This document shows positions 9,034-17,634 of a stretch of DNA of 64,000 nt, one piece after another. The notes beneath the pieces were generated by a model. The model was not told the DNA's origin and did not search any database. It saw only the letters and a program-made list of their open reading frames with translations. Every line of letters begins with the position of its first letter. Position 1 is the first letter of the stretch. The stretch spans positions 372,001 to 436,000 of the forward strand of contig CAWIVN010000001.1 of NCBI GenBank assembly GCA_963839515.1. Direction: 5' to 3'. Source of the DNA: Fredericiella sp963839515. Its GTDB lineage: Bacteria > Chloroflexota > Anaerolineae > Caldilineales > Caldilineaceae. The translations under genes were made by a program, and so were the position numbers.

Positions 9034-12000
9034 TCACCACGCGATATGCGTCACCTTACCCGGCTCACCCACCGGCGCCATCACAATCCCGCCATGGTAG
9101 GCCTGGGCCACATGCCCCGCCACCTCAAACAAATTGCTCAACGGCGCACCCAATCCCACGCTTCGGGCGTACTCCACTAGCGACGACCCTCCGCTGTACT
9201 CCAATCCCAACCGATTCCATGCCGCCGCACGTATGATCTCGACCACTTGGAGCGGAGCCGCCGACACCGACGACTGTGGCATACTCGTCGGGCTGGGCGT
9301 CACCAGTGGTCCCGCCTCACGCATCACACCCGGCATGTAGATCTTGAAGTCACCGTCCGGCAGCCCCGGCGTCGTGACGCTGCCCCGGGCCACCGCCTGC
9401 CACACGACAAACACCGAGATATGCTGCTTGGCAGGCATGCCGCCGCCGCACATCACCTCGGCAGGCAGGCCAAAAGGCGTCCAGCACCACGGGCCGGACT
9501 CGCCGCGTTCCGGCACATAGTTGCTGCCGGCGTCGAGCACGACGTTGGCCCAGCCCGATCGCTCTTTGGTGCGCGGGTAGCGGAAGCCGTTGCTGCCTTG
9601 CACGTAGCCGTTATAGGCGGGGTTGCCAAGTTGGGCAAAGCCGTCCGACCAGTAGAGCATGTCCATGTTCTTGAGCAGCTTACCGTCCTTATCCAGGATG
9701 GCCGCAAACAAATGGTGGTCGGCGCCGGCATCGTCGAAATACTCCGGATCGCCAAACGGCTTGAGATACACATCGCGGGCCCACGGGTCGACGCCTCCAT
9801 ACACATTCTTGGGTTCCCACGATCCATCGCGCGTGGTAAATATATCCTTGATTAGATAGATGAAGTCTCCTGCGGGCGCCGAATCCGGCCGTTCAGCGAT
9901 CCCTTTGACCTTGAGATTGAGCGTGTTTACCCAGATCCCAACCCGTCGCTGAATACTTGGTACTGGCGTCGGTGTTGGAGGCGTGGGCGTCGGTGTTGGA
10001 GGCGTGGGTGTTGGTGTTGGAGGCGTTGGTGTTGGAGGCGTTGGTGTTGGAGGTGTCGGGGTAGGCGTTACGCCGCCCTGTACGGCCTGCCAGACGACAA
10101 AGGTCGAAACCTGTTCGCCGTTCGGTAACCCGGCACCGCACAGCACTTCCGCCGGCAGTGGCTTGTTGGGCGTAAAGCACCAGGGCCCTTCCATCCCTGC
10201 GGCGGCGTCGTAGTTGCTGCTGCCAAACATGACCATGGTGGCCCAGCCTGGCGTTTCGTTCGTGTTCAGCACGTTCCACGTGGTGCTGCCCAGATCGGTC
10301 AGCTTGCCCAGCCCGCCGGTCCAGTAGACAATCTCCTGCCCCGTCACATACTGCCCGTCGATGCCGATCACCGCTGCATACAGGTTGCTTCGTTCGTACG
10401 CCTTCTGGAACGCGCCGGACAGGTAGGCATCCTTGGCCCACTGCGGCACGCTGTAGCGTTCGCCCGTGACGTCCCACGACCCGGCGCGCGTCGTAAATAT
10501 GTCCTTGATCACGTACTCGACGTTCCCTGTGGTCGAGTCCGGCCGTTCGGCGATACCCTTGATCGACAGGTGCATGCCGTCGGCCCACTCAGTAATGCGC
10601 CGTTGCACGGCGGCGCCGCCGGTCGGCGAACTTGGCGATGAGGGCTGGTCCGTGCCGGGCTGGTCTGGATTGACCACTGGCATCACTGGCTCGCTGGGGC
10701 TCCCCGGATCGGGCGAAGGGGTGCTGCCCCCGCCCTGGCCCGCCTCGCCCAGGTCCGTGCTCATGCCTTCATCTGCCGGTGCGATGCCTGTTCCCATTAC
10801 CTCTGCCTCCTGCCACGTCCCACGTGGCGATAGCCTTGCCAGTTGCTCGGCGACGGCGCCGGAGATCTCATAGGTTTGCCAGGGGTTGTTGTGGCCGAGG
10901 GTAAAGACCGAGTAGCCTAGGACGCGTCCGCTGAAGCGCTCGAGATAGCGTCCGCTGGTAACCAACTGCTCCCCGTAGCCGGCAGCATCGGTGAAGCGCT
11001 GCCAGCCGCGCGGCTCGCCGCCCTGGATCAGCCCGTCGATACCGTATTCGCTGACGGCAAACTGCACCTTCTTGAAGGGCAGCCGGCGCAGCACCTGGTG
11101 TTCCAGGCGGTAACCAAACCAGTCGCGGTCGGGCTTCCAAACGTCCGGCGCGCCGTACTGGTGCACGGCCACGATGTGGCCGGCTTGTTCCGCCAGTTCT
11201 AGCGCCGGATAGACCAGCCGCCACAAGCCCATGCGGTCGGTGACGGGCAGATCGGGCGTACCGACGCTAAAGGCAAAGATGGCGCAAAAATACATGGCTG
11301 CCGCTGCCAGTTGCATGCGCTTGATTTCAAAGCGGGTTAAAAGAGGGAGGTCGGCGGGGCTGGCTAGAACTTCGTTGGCAACTTGCCAGTAGTTCACGTG
11401 CGGTGTAAGTTGTCGCATAGTCAATTCATGGGCCCATTGTGCTGCTGCTTCGGGATTGGCTCTGATACGAGTTTCGACGTCCGAATCAGTCACAAAGATA
11501 CGCCCAACAATCACGGCCTGCGGGCAGGCAGTGCGCAGCAGCGCCATCTCGTCCGGATTAGGGTCAAGCACGGTAATCAGCCGCGGCTGCCAACGCCGCA
11601 GCAGTTCCAGGTGCGGGTGCACGCCGCCGATAATGTGCGGCCCCAACACGGCGCCGCGCGGCAGGGTGAGGCGATCCAAGTAGGGAGCCGGGTCGCTGTT
11701 GCCCACCCACCCGTCGTCGACGGCGAACGGTCGAATGCGCAGGCCAAAGTGCAGGTGTGGGCCGGCCTGTCCCGTGCTGCCGACGGCCCCAATGACCTTT
11801 CCGCCCTGTACGGCCGCGCCTGCTTGCACCGCAGCTTTCCCTAGTTGGGCATAAAGCGACTGCCCCCACTCATGACCCAGCAGCACTACCTTGCCATAGC
11901 GGGGGTGGTTTTCCTCCACCCGTAGCACGTTGCCGTCTTGCACCGCCAGCACCGCGGTGCCGGGTGGCGCTGCCAAATCTAGACCTTCATGGCCAAGCAA

Positions 12001-12099
12001 GGGCACGCCATTGATCAGAATTTTGTCGTGTTCGGCCGAGTTGTCGCCAAAGCGGTGTGCGACGCGATACGGCTGTGCGAGTGGGGCGTTACTGAGCAT
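9034..12099 (-). CDS. Very large M23 peptidase / glycosidase-like multidomain protein
   Basis: 1021 aa. Domain order: M23-type peptidase-like domain (residues ~15-150; GHEGLDLAAPPGT and GPHLHFGLRI supply HxxxD and HxH metal ligands); a TIM-barrel glycoside-hydrolase-like region (~155-430; VNYWQVANEV and QFAVSEYGIDG resemble acid/base and nucleophile strands of clan-A enzymes); a Ser/Pro linker; two homologous ~170-residue domains separated by a (PTPPTPT)n linker (each with KGIAERPDS, IKDIFTTR and GPWC); and a ~115-residue tail. The ATG at 12099 follows GGAG by seven bases. No signal peptide is obvious, which is odd for a wall-acting protein. I infer a surface or phage-like lytic role; the barrel's catalytic status is unproven. 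Confidence 0.72.
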   Translation of the reverse strand: MLSNAPLAQPYRVAHRFGDNSAEHDKILINGVPLLGHEGLDLAAPPGTAVLAVQDGNVLRVEENHPRYGKVVLLGHEWGQSLYAQLGKAAVQAGAAVQGGKVIGAVGSTGQAGPHLHFGLRIRPFAVDDGWVGNSDPAPYLDRLTLPRGAVLGPHIIGGVHPHLELLRRWQPRLITVLDPNPDEMALLRTACPQAVIVGRIFVTDSDVETRIRANPEAAAQWAHELTMRQLTPHVNYWQVANEVLASPADLPLLTRFEIKRMQLAAAAMYFCAIFAFSVGTPDLPVTDRMGLWRLVYPALELAEQAGHIVAVHQYGAPDVWKPDRDWFGYRLEHQVLRRLPFKKVQFAVSEYGIDGLIQGGEPRGWQRFTDAAGYGEQLVTSGRYLERFSGRVLGYSVFTLGHNNPWQTYEISGAVAEQLARLSPRGTWQEAEVMGTGIAPADEGMSTDLGEAGQGGGSTPSPDPGSPSEPVMPVVNPDQPGTDQPSSPSSPTGGAAVQRRITEWADGMHLSIKGIAERPDSTTGNVEYVIKDIFTTRAGSWDVTGERYSVPQWAKDAYLSGAFQKAYERSNLYAAVIGIDGQYVTGQEIVYWTGGLGKLTDLGSTTWNVLNTNETPGWATMVMFGSSNYDAAAGMEGPWCFTPNKPLPAEVLCGAGLPNGEQVSTFVVWQAVQGGVTPTPTPPTPTPPTPTPPTPTPTPPTPTPTPPTPTPVPSIQRRVGIWVNTLNLKVKGIAERPDSAPAGDFIYLIKDIFTTRDGSWEPKNVYGGVDPWARDVYLKPFGDPEYFDDAGADHHLFAAILDKDGKLLKNMDMLYWSDGFAQLGNPAYNGYVQGSNGFRYPRTKERSGWANVVLDAGSNYVPERGESGPWCWTPFGLPAEVMCGGGMPAKQHISVFVVWQAVARGSVTTPGLPDGDFKIYMPGVMREAGPLVTPSPTSMPQSSVSAAPLQVVEIIRAAAWNRLGLEYSGGSSLVEYARSVGLGAPLSNLFEVAGHVAQAYHGGIVMAPVGEPGKVTHIAW
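9966..10062 (-). repeat. Tandem ~15-bp repeat coding a Pro-Thr linker
   Basis: On the + strand units close to GGTGTTGGAGGCGTT repeat about six times. On the coding strand they give alternating PTPPTPT residues between the two duplicated domains of the 1021-aa protein. The period is a multiple of three, so copy-number change would keep the frame. Confidence 0.85.
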
Positions 12100-12163
12100 A
12101 GTGGCACTCCAGGAGCGAGCAATGGGTGGTCTGGCGATGTACACCTGGGACTGCGCCTTAATA

Positions 12164-12463
12164 CTACTTCAACTTTAGACGCCATGCAATGCTGCTGGTG
12201 CCGTTATTGTCAGCCCGAAGAGCAGTACGAGCAACGCCGACGACAGGACGAACCAGATTAGCCTTGCGCCGTATGGGCTTCCCATCAGGATCAATTGCCA
12301 TGAAGCTGGCAGGTCCATCAGTGTCTTCGTCTGCCTCGCTAACCAGCTGCAACCCTTGAGCCCTGAGTTGGCGCTGTAGCTCGCGCACATCAGTGAAGCT
12401 TTCACGCTCACGCGCGTTTTGATCCCAGCCAGGATTGAATGTGAGCATATTGTACTCAAACAT
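12164..12463 (-). pseudogene. Remnant of a VOC/glyoxalase-like protein
   Basis: The first ~63 residues (NMLTFNPGWDQN, ESFTDVRELQRQLRAQG, GPASFMAIDPDGKPI) read like the C-terminal half of a vicinal-oxygen-chelate domain protein, where DPDG(N/K)P precedes a final beta strand. After KPI the similarity stops and the frame runs on through unrelated Arg-rich sequence to a chance stop. The N-terminal half of the fold is missing. I therefore read this as a truncated remnant joined to foreign sequence. The family call rests on motif memory and is tentative. Confidence 0.4.
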
Positions 12464-12471
12464 GCCCTACC

Positions 12472-12657
12472 GCCGCGGTCCAGCGCATGGGTGTCACTTG
12501 GCCTGTGGCGATCGACAATGACTGGCAGACCCGGAAAGCCTACAATAATCGCTTCTGGCCTGCCATGTATCTCGTCGACAAACAGGGCACTACATTCTCG
12601 ATTCTCTTGGTGCCCAAACAGGCGCTACAGATGCCAGAAGAGAGCCATTCCGAGTAG
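12472..12657 (+). pseudogene. Thioredoxin-fold (DipZ/TlpA-like) gene fragment, copy 1
   Basis: The + strand frame reads AVQRMGVTWPVAIDNDWQT, then RKAYNNRFWPAMYLVDKQG, the typical second half of a TlpA/DipZ-like redoxin domain (cis-Pro segment WPAMYLVD). It has no start region or CxxC part, and after DKQG the sequence diverges into a chance tail with a stop at 12655. The DNA at 12511-12590 is closely similar to 33741-33820, where a second fragment retains the true C-terminus. Its 3' end overlaps the end of the convergent transporter gene. Confidence 0.65.
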
Positions 12658-14463
12658 GAGCGCAACAAAGCTGACTAGGGTCAGTCCCCAGCCAATGCCG
12701 AAGAAGTCGCCAAACGTGTAGTTGCCCGGGCCGATCATCAGGATGTTGACCGGGTGGGCAATCGGCGTGAAAAAGGAGGCGGAGCAGCCAATGGCCGCGG
12801 CAACCGCCATGGCCTGCGGGCTGGTATGCAGGTTGATGGCCGCACTGATGGCAATTGGCCCGGTTACGAGGGCGGATACCTGGCCGCCCATCAGCTGGGT
12901 CAGGCCGGCGGTCAACAGGTAGGAACCGGCCGCCAGCCCCAGTGGTCCGTAGGGTGTCACCACGGCGACAACCTGTTGGCCGATCAAGTCAGCCAGGCCG
13001 GTCTCCACCATCGCCGTGCTGACTGCGTACATGCCGGCGATCAGGAAGATGGCCTGCCATTCCACCGCGCGATAGGCGTCCTCGGTGGTGAGAATGCCGG
13101 TCAAAAAAACAACGACGGCTGCTATGAGCATGGAGAGGAAAATCGGCACGCCGGCGATCGACGCAATGATCGCGGCGCCGATGATGGCGATGGCTGTCAC
13201 AGCTTGGCGCACAGCCACCGGCTGGTCGCTCAGGTCAGGCTCAAGCACGATATAATTTTGCTCGTTCTGCAGGGCTTTTATGCGCGCATGTGGTCCCACC
13301 ATGAGCAGGGAATCGCCCATCTTCAGCTTCATATTCGCAACGTCGGTGCGGTAGCTGCGTCCTTCGCGCAGCAGCGCTACTGCCGTAAAACCGTACTTCT
13401 TGCGAAACTCCAACTCGCGAATGGTATGGCTTTCTGCCAGCGAGTGCGGGGCCAGTAGCAGCTCGATGAACCTGACGCCGCGTGCACTGATGCTTTCGCC
13501 ACTGCCGTTGCGTCCAACCTTCAGGCCTTCCTGCGTCAATTGGCTGACGCGTTCCTCACGGCCTATGGTCAGCAGGATGTCACCGCCCTGCAGCACGTAG
13601 TCCGCGCTTGGTGCGAACAGCGCCTGCTGCCCGCGCCAGATGGCGGCGATGGACAGCCCCAGCCGGTCGCCGATCTTGGTCTGCGCCAGCGTTCTGCCCA
13701 CCGTGGCGGAAGATCGCGGCACCTGCACCTCCCAAAGCCGTTCATCGAGCTGGTATGCCTCCTCCAAATCACTGCCGGTGCGGCGCGCCATCAGCTGTTC
13801 CGGCCGCGGCTGGCGATTGGGCAGCAGCCGCGGCGCCAGCAGGGTAATAAACAGGATGCCAAAAACTGCGATCAGTCCTCCTGTGGGCGTGAAGGCAAGC
13901 ACACTGAGCGGATGCTGGGGCGGGTCGGCGGTCGTGAGCAGGTCGCTCACGATAATGTTGGCCGTCGTGAAATAGGTGGCGACGCCGCCCAGCAAGCTGC
14001 CATAGGCCACAGGTATGAGCAGCTTGCTGGACGCGACGCCAGTACGGCGTGAAACGCTGATGGCGCTGGGCAGCATCAATGCCCCAGCCGCCAGGTTGTT
14101 CATAAACAGCGACAGCAGTGCCGTCACCGTGGCGAAAAGAAAGATGAGGCGGCGCTCGGACCGGCCGCCAACGGCGATGACACGGCCGGCAATCCAATAC
14201 GTCACGCCTGTCCGTTCCAGCGTGCGCGTGATGATGAACAGGCTCAAGAGTGTGATGACCACCGGTTGGGCGAAGCCGCTGATGGCGACCACGGCATCGT
14301 GAGGGTGGTTCGGCGGCCCCAGCACGCCCATGCCGAGAAATTGCGCCAGCCCCAAGAGTGCGGCGATCAGCAGCGCCGCAACGTCAACTCTCAAGCGATC
14401 CAGGGCTACAAACAGAAGCGGAACGAGAACAACAAGCACGACGAAGATTCGGGAGAATACCAT
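12625..14463 (-). CDS. DASS/SLC13-type transporter with two RCK_C (TrkA-C) domains
   Basis: A 612-aa inner-membrane transporter of the divalent-anion:Na+ symporter (ArsB/NhaD) superfamily. N-terminal TM helices include the family hairpin motif MNNLAAGALMLP. Two cytoplasmic TrkA-C regulatory domains (roughly residues 205-290 and 300-385; GDRLGLSIAAIWRG, LQGGDILLTIG, MGDSLLMVGP) split the membrane part, and the second membrane half ends with ASFFTPIAHPVNILMIGPG. This layout matches YfbS-like or sulfate/dicarboxylate carriers. The substrate cannot be read; sulfate or organic acids are both plausible. The ATG at 14463 is favoured over two upstream ATGs by length only. Confidence 0.85.
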   Translation of the reverse strand: MVFSRIFVVLVVLVPLLFVALDRLRVDVAALLIAALLGLAQFLGMGVLGPPNHPHDAVVAISGFAQPVVITLLSLFIITRTLERTGVTYWIAGRVIAVGGRSERRLIFLFATVTALLSLFMNNLAAGALMLPSAISVSRRTGVASSKLLIPVAYGSLLGGVATYFTTANIIVSDLLTTADPPQHPLSVLAFTPTGGLIAVFGILFITLLAPRLLPNRQPRPEQLMARRTGSDLEEAYQLDERLWEVQVPRSSATVGRTLAQTKIGDRLGLSIAAIWRGQQALFAPSADYVLQGGDILLTIGREERVSQLTQEGLKVGRNGSGESISARGVRFIELLLAPHSLAESHTIRELEFRKKYGFTAVALLREGRSYRTDVANMKLKMGDSLLMVGPHARIKALQNEQNYIVLEPDLSDQPVAVRQAVTAIAIIGAAIIASIAGVPIFLSMLIAAVVVFLTGILTTEDAYRAVEWQAIFLIAGMYAVSTAMVETGLADLIGQQVVAVVTPYGPLGLAAGSYLLTAGLTQLMGGQVSALVTGPIAISAAINLHTSPQAMAVAAAIGCSASFFTPIAHPVNILMIGPGNYTFGDFFGIGWGLTLVSFVALLLGMALFWHL

Positions 14464-14612
14464 AGTGAAACCTACTTGCCAGCTTTGCATGGCACGCACC
14501 GGATGCGTGCAGTGATTGGTATCTTTTCGTATCTTTTAGTCTAGCACCTCCTGGGAACGGAGCGTTTGGCCGGACACTCTACGCCGGTGCGGAATCCGGA
14601 TACAGATCTCGA

Positions 14613-14618
14613 TATAAT
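14613..14618 (+). promoter_or_regulatory. Candidate -10 element (TATAAT) upstream of lgt
   Basis: A perfect TATAAT lies 111 bp upstream of lgt and 24 bp before the small reading frame at 14643. No convincing -35 box was found. Confidence 0.4.
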
Positions 14619-14642
14619 CGCCACGGGCAAAATGAGGAGAGC

Positions 14643-14705
14643 ATGAGAACAACCAAGAAAGCAGCGCTGCTGCTTGGCACGCAGGTGAGAACGGGGGTAG
14701 AGTGA
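14643..14705 (+). CDS. Possible 20-residue leader peptide upstream of lgt
   Basis: ATG is preceded by GAGGAGAGC, a strong ribosome-binding site, and encodes MRTTKKAALLLGTQVRTGVE before TGA, 23 bases before the lgt start. A TATAAT lies just upstream. It could be a leader peptide or an accidental frame. No homology is recognised. Confidence 0.3.
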   Translation: MRTTKKAALLLGTQVRTGVE

Positions 14706-14728
14706 CGGCCTGAAAAGGAGACTTCAGC

Positions 14729-15634
14729 ATGAACCCGGTAATCCTACAATATGGGCCTTTCAGCCTGCACTGGTACGGTGTCTTTATTGTCGGCGGCGCG
14801 GTGTTGGCGGGCTGGCTGTCTGCGCGCAACGCCGAGCGCGCAGGCGAAGACCCCAACCACATTTGGAATCTATTGGCGTGGATGCTGGTGGTGGGCATTA
14901 TCGGCGCCCGCCTCTACCACGTTCTCAGCTCACCGGCCGACGGCGGGGGCTTGACATATTACCTGCAGCATCCCCTCGACGCCATCAACTTCTGGTCGGG
15001 CGGATTCCGCGGCCTGGGCATCTATGGTGGCGTCGCCGGTGGGCTGCTGGCGCTGTGGCTGTACACCTGGCACTACAAGCTCAATGTCGCCAAATACATC
15101 GATTTCATTGCCATCAACGTGCTCTTGGCGCAAGCTATCGGGCGTATGGGCAACTTTGTCAACCAGGAACTCTACGGACCGGCGACAACTGTACCCTGGG
15201 CATTTCACATCAACTCCCATTTCCCCTGTGCCGTGCCCGAAAACCTGCCGGCCGGTGTGCAGGCTTGCGGGACGACAGCGCCTTTGACGCAGCAGACCAT
15301 CGCCTGGTACGCGGCCAATGGGTTTCATCCTACCTTTTTCTACGAGGCGATCTGGAATTTAGCGGCGTTCCTGGTGCTGACCTGGTTTGTGCGTCGCTAC
15401 GGCGCCAGGCTGCGCCAGGGTGACACCGCCTTTTTCTATCTCATCGCCTACTCCATGGGCCGCTTCTGGGTCGAGGCGTTCCGCCCAGATGCCTGGACGA
15501 TGGGGACGCTCGCCACGGCGCAATGGATTGCGCTGGGCCTGATTGCGGTCGGCGTCGTTGGCTTGATCTGGCGGCACAGCGGCTGGAGCCCGTCTCTGCA
15601 CCCGGATGAGAACAGCGCCTATTTAGCGCGTTAG
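14729..15634 (+). CDS. lgt: Prolipoprotein diacylglyceryl transferase
   Basis: A seven-TM inner-membrane enzyme that transfers diacylglycerol from phosphatidylglycerol to the lipobox Cys of prolipoproteins. The Lgt signature GRMGNFVNQELYGP is intact, as are GGFRGLGIYGGVAGG and the GRFWVEAFRPD segment. Length is 301 aa with AAGGAGA before the ATG. Its presence matches the lipoprotein at 36.7 kb. Residues ~165-190 form an extra extracytoplasmic loop (FPCAVPENLP...VQACG) with two cysteines, which some Gram-positive-type Lgt proteins also have in variable form. Confidence 0.95.
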   Translation: MNPVILQYGPFSLHWYGVFIVGGAVLAGWLSARNAERAGEDPNHIWNLLAWMLVVGIIGARLYHVLSSPADGGGLTYYLQHPLDAINFWSGGFRGLGIYGGVAGGLLALWLYTWHYKLNVAKYIDFIAINVLLAQAIGRMGNFVNQELYGPATTVPWAFHINSHFPCAVPENLPAGVQACGTTAPLTQQTIAWYAANGFHPTFFYEAIWNLAAFLVLTWFVRRYGARLRQGDTAFFYLIAYSMGRFWVEAFRPDAWTMGTLATAQWIALGLIAVGVVGLIWRHSGWSPSLHPDENSAYLAR

Positions 15635-15695
15635 ATTTTGGCTCGCAAGACGCAACAGCCGCCGGCGCGAGGGCGACATGATCTTCCTGCGATGC

Positions 15696-15713
15696 CTTCA
15701 CAATGTCTTCACA
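15696..15713 (+). promoter_or_regulatory. Direct-repeat box A (CTTCACA-N4-CTTCACA)
   Basis: Two identical heptamers with an 11-bp period, 62 bp before the ATG of the secreted protein. A possible -10, TATCCT (15723-15728), follows after nine bases. The arrangement is typical of OmpR/PhoB-family tandem sites. The same element occurs at 20004 and 30235. Confidence 0.65.
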
Positions 15714-15774
15714 CATTGTCATTATCCTTAGGTCATCAGCACAAAACGTGTTCTTTGATCCAAGGAGATAGACA

Positions 15775-16170
15775 ATGATTCGCAAGTTGATGGTTCCCGT
15801 GTTCGCAGCTTTGGCGCTTGTGATGGTGATGGGCACGGTTGCCCTGGCGGCAGATGAGCCGGTGACGCGTCCTAATGGACCTGGGCAGTGCGTAAATTTC
15901 GTCGACGAGAACGGTGACGGCGTCTGTGACAACGCCGGCCGGCAGGCGGCGCCGCGTGACGGCACCGGTAATCAGTACGGCGCCGGCCAGCGCCAGGTGG
16001 GGACCGGCGCTGGGCAAGGTGCTGGGCAAGGCGGCAATGGGGCATTCGTCGACGCCGACGGCGACGGCGTGTGCGACAACCTCGGCCAAAACGTACCGCC
16101 ACGCGACGGCGCCTCCCGCCAGAATGGCGCAGCACAGGGCCAACGCAGTGGGCGTGGCGGGCGGCCGTAA
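15775..16170 (+). CDS. Small secreted protein with two calcium-motif repeats
   Basis: 131 aa. A clear Sec signal peptide (MIRKLMVPVFAALALVMVMG, cleavage near ALAADE) is followed by two copies of FVD(E/A)(N/D)GDGVCDN, about 45 residues apart. These are EF-hand-loop/dockerin or thrombospondin-3-like calcium motifs, each with one Cys. The spacer is Gly/Gln/Arg-rich and disordered. GGAG lies before the ATG. Box A upstream suggests control by the two-component system at 19 kb. A perfect 16-bp hairpin follows. Function is unknown; related short proteins are common in Chloroflexota by my recollection. Confidence 0.75.
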   Translation: MIRKLMVPVFAALALVMVMGTVALAADEPVTRPNGPGQCVNFVDENGDGVCDNAGRQAAPRDGTGNQYGAGQRQVGTGAGQGAGQGGNGAFVDADGDGVCDNLGQNVPPRDGASRQNGAAQGQRSGRGGRP

Positions 16171-16260
16171 CGGCACAAAGTCTGACTAGAGCGGACCTGT
16201 GACACTAGAGCGCTCATAATTCCAGTCTGGTTCGAGCAGTCTCTAAGACCATTACCAGCA

Positions 16261-16300
16261 AAGACATGAGTCATCCCGTATTTAGGATGACTCATGTCTT
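16261..16300. terminator. Bidirectional hairpin terminator
   Basis: A perfect 16-bp inverted repeat (AAGACATGAGTCATCC / GGATGACTCATGTCTT) with an 8-nt loop lies between the convergent secreted-protein and thioredoxin genes. The arms end in AA/TT, giving weak T-tracts on both strands. Confidence 0.75.
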
Positions 16301-16374
16301 TGTCTACGTGGAAGAAACGGATGTCTCCAAACCATGGCGCTCACTATCTTGGTGAGCGCATCATTATGGCCCGA

Positions 16375-16932
16375 CTACTTTGCTCCGGACCAGCCTAGCC
16401 GTGCCTTCACACCCTGCCAGATAGGACAACGATCGTGGATGGCGCTGAAGAACACGCCGGCGGCAGCGATCAACAGCACAACCGGCCAACCGGCAAATGC
16501 GGCCACAACAAACAAAGCCAGCGCAACGGCCAGGCGCAACCACCGTTCGCCGTCCGCTGGGCCCGCATGCACCGGCCCCGGCTCTACGGCAAGAGCCCGC
16601 TCAAACAACGAACGGATACCGGCCGCTGTCATACCGCCGGTGCGACGGGTGATCTCCTGCCCCTCTCGGTAGACGATTAGCGTTGGAATGCCGAAGACAT
16701 TAAGCGCTTTCACGGCGTCTGGCTGTTCGTCGGCATTGATTTTCCACACGTCTACTCGACCAGCATATTCGCTGCGCACAGTTGCGAGATGGGGCTCCAT
16801 GGCTCGGCATGGGCCACACCACGGCGCCCATACGTCGATCACAACCGGACGCTCGGCCTGTTGCAGGCGTTCCTGAATCGTCCCGGACGGTGCCGCCGGG
16901 GCTGCATGTGCAGCTACTTGCACGGTCATCAT
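16375..16932 (-). CDS. Thioredoxin with C-terminal membrane domain
   Basis: A 185-aa fusion. Residues ~15-115 are a thioredoxin fold with the canonical active site WAPWCGPCRAM and cis-Pro segment FGIPTLIVY. Residues ~130-185 contain two TM helices (LALFVVAAFAGWPVVLLIAAAGVFF) and end with CPIWQGVKARLG, as in YgaP-like/DUF2892 domains. The membrane tail presumably tethers the reductase to the inner membrane with its active site in the cytoplasm. It starts two bases after the stop of the DUF2892 gene. Together they suggest membrane-linked thiol or sulfane-sulfur handling. MMTV and MTV starts are equally possible. Confidence 0.85.
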   Translation of the reverse strand: MMTVQVAAHAAPAAPSGTIQERLQQAERPVVIDVWAPWCGPCRAMEPHLATVRSEYAGRVDVWKINADEQPDAVKALNVFGIPTLIVYREGQEITRRTGGMTAAGIRSLFERALAVEPGPVHAGPADGERWLRLAVALALFVVAAFAGWPVVLLIAAAGVFFSAIHDRCPIWQGVKARLGWSGAK

Positions 16933-16934
16933 GC

Positions 16935-17138
16935 TTACGCCGTCTTCGTCCGCAGGTGGAACAGCGAATAAAGCGGGCACCACCCGATCAGCCCGGTGAT
17001 CAGCGGCACAAATCCGACCCATTGCAGAATCACACCCAACGTACCGCCGACAAATCCACCCCAGCCAAGAATGAGCATGGCCAGCCCCAAGACGATGCGC
17101 ACGATACGATCCCAACCTGCTTCATTCACCTGAAACAT
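16935..17138 (-). CDS. DUF2892 (YgaP-like membrane domain) protein
   Basis: 67 aa, two TM helices (IVLGLAMLILGWGGFVGG and GFVPLITGLIGWCPLY), with the family ending GWCPLYSLFHLRT. DUF2892 also forms the membrane part of the rhodanese YgaP, so the gene fits a sulfur-transfer context. AGGGAGAAGAAT precedes the ATG. It is the middle gene of a likely DUF302-DUF2892-thioredoxin transcript. Confidence 0.85.
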   Translation of the reverse strand: MFQVNEAGWDRIVRIVLGLAMLILGWGGFVGGTLGVILQWVGFVPLITGLIGWCPLYSLFHLRTKTA

Positions 17139-17201
17139 ATTCTTCTCCCTGTGCGTGTAACACACTTGATTTTTGCGTTCCGGACCATGGCAAGATGAAC
17201 A

Positions 17202-17603
17202 TTAGCTCTGCAATTTTTCTACGACACGCCGCAGGCGGGCGTCGGCTTCGTCCGCCACGGCGGTCAACGCTTCGTTCTGGACCATGCCCAGCATCTGCTT
17301 GGGGTCGACAATGCTGACGCGGCTCGTACCATCCGGCTGGGCATAGACGATAACGTTGCACGGCAGCAGCAGGCCCAATTCGGGTTCGACTTCAAGGGCG
17401 CGGTGGGCGAGGGATGGGTTGCAGGCGCCTAAGATGGTGTAGGGCGGTTGGTCGATGCCTAGCTTGGCTTTCATCGTCGCCTGGACGTCGATAGTGGTCA
17501 GGACGCCAAAGCCTTCGGACTTAAGGGCCTCGGTGGTTTTGCGCACAGCTTCGTCCATAGCGTCGGGCAGGGTGCAGCCGAAGCCGTAATGTTGTTGGGT
17601 CAT
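17202..17603 (-). CDS. DUF302 domain protein
   Basis: 133 aa, entirely DUF302 (GFGVLTTIDVQATMKAKLG, then YTILGACNPSLAHRAL and LLPCNVIVY). The fold is structurally known but its function is not; DUF302 genes often accompany thioredoxin, rhodanese or heavy-metal genes. The cysteines of GACNP and LLPCNV are family-conserved and could bind a thiol or metal. GGAGAAGG precedes the ATG at 17603. It lies just downstream of the two-component pair in the same orientation. Confidence 0.85.
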   Translation of the reverse strand: MTQQHYGFGCTLPDAMDEAVRKTTEALKSEGFGVLTTIDVQATMKAKLGIDQPPYTILGACNPSLAHRALEVEPELGLLLPCNVIVYAQPDGTSRVSIVDPKQMLGMVQNEALTAVADEADARLRRVVEKLQS

Positions 17604-17634
17604 TGTTCGCCTTCTCCTCAAAATGATAGAAAGA

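Noticed and set aside
9983..10213. Gly-Val repeat protein on the plus strand
   Set aside because: It is the reverse of the Pro-Thr linker of the M23 protein.
12175..12459. Minus-strand frame with a TM-like stretch (LIWFVLSSALLVLLFGL)
   Set aside because: Shifted frame over the VOC-like remnant with no ribosome site; the hydrophobic run is likely chance.
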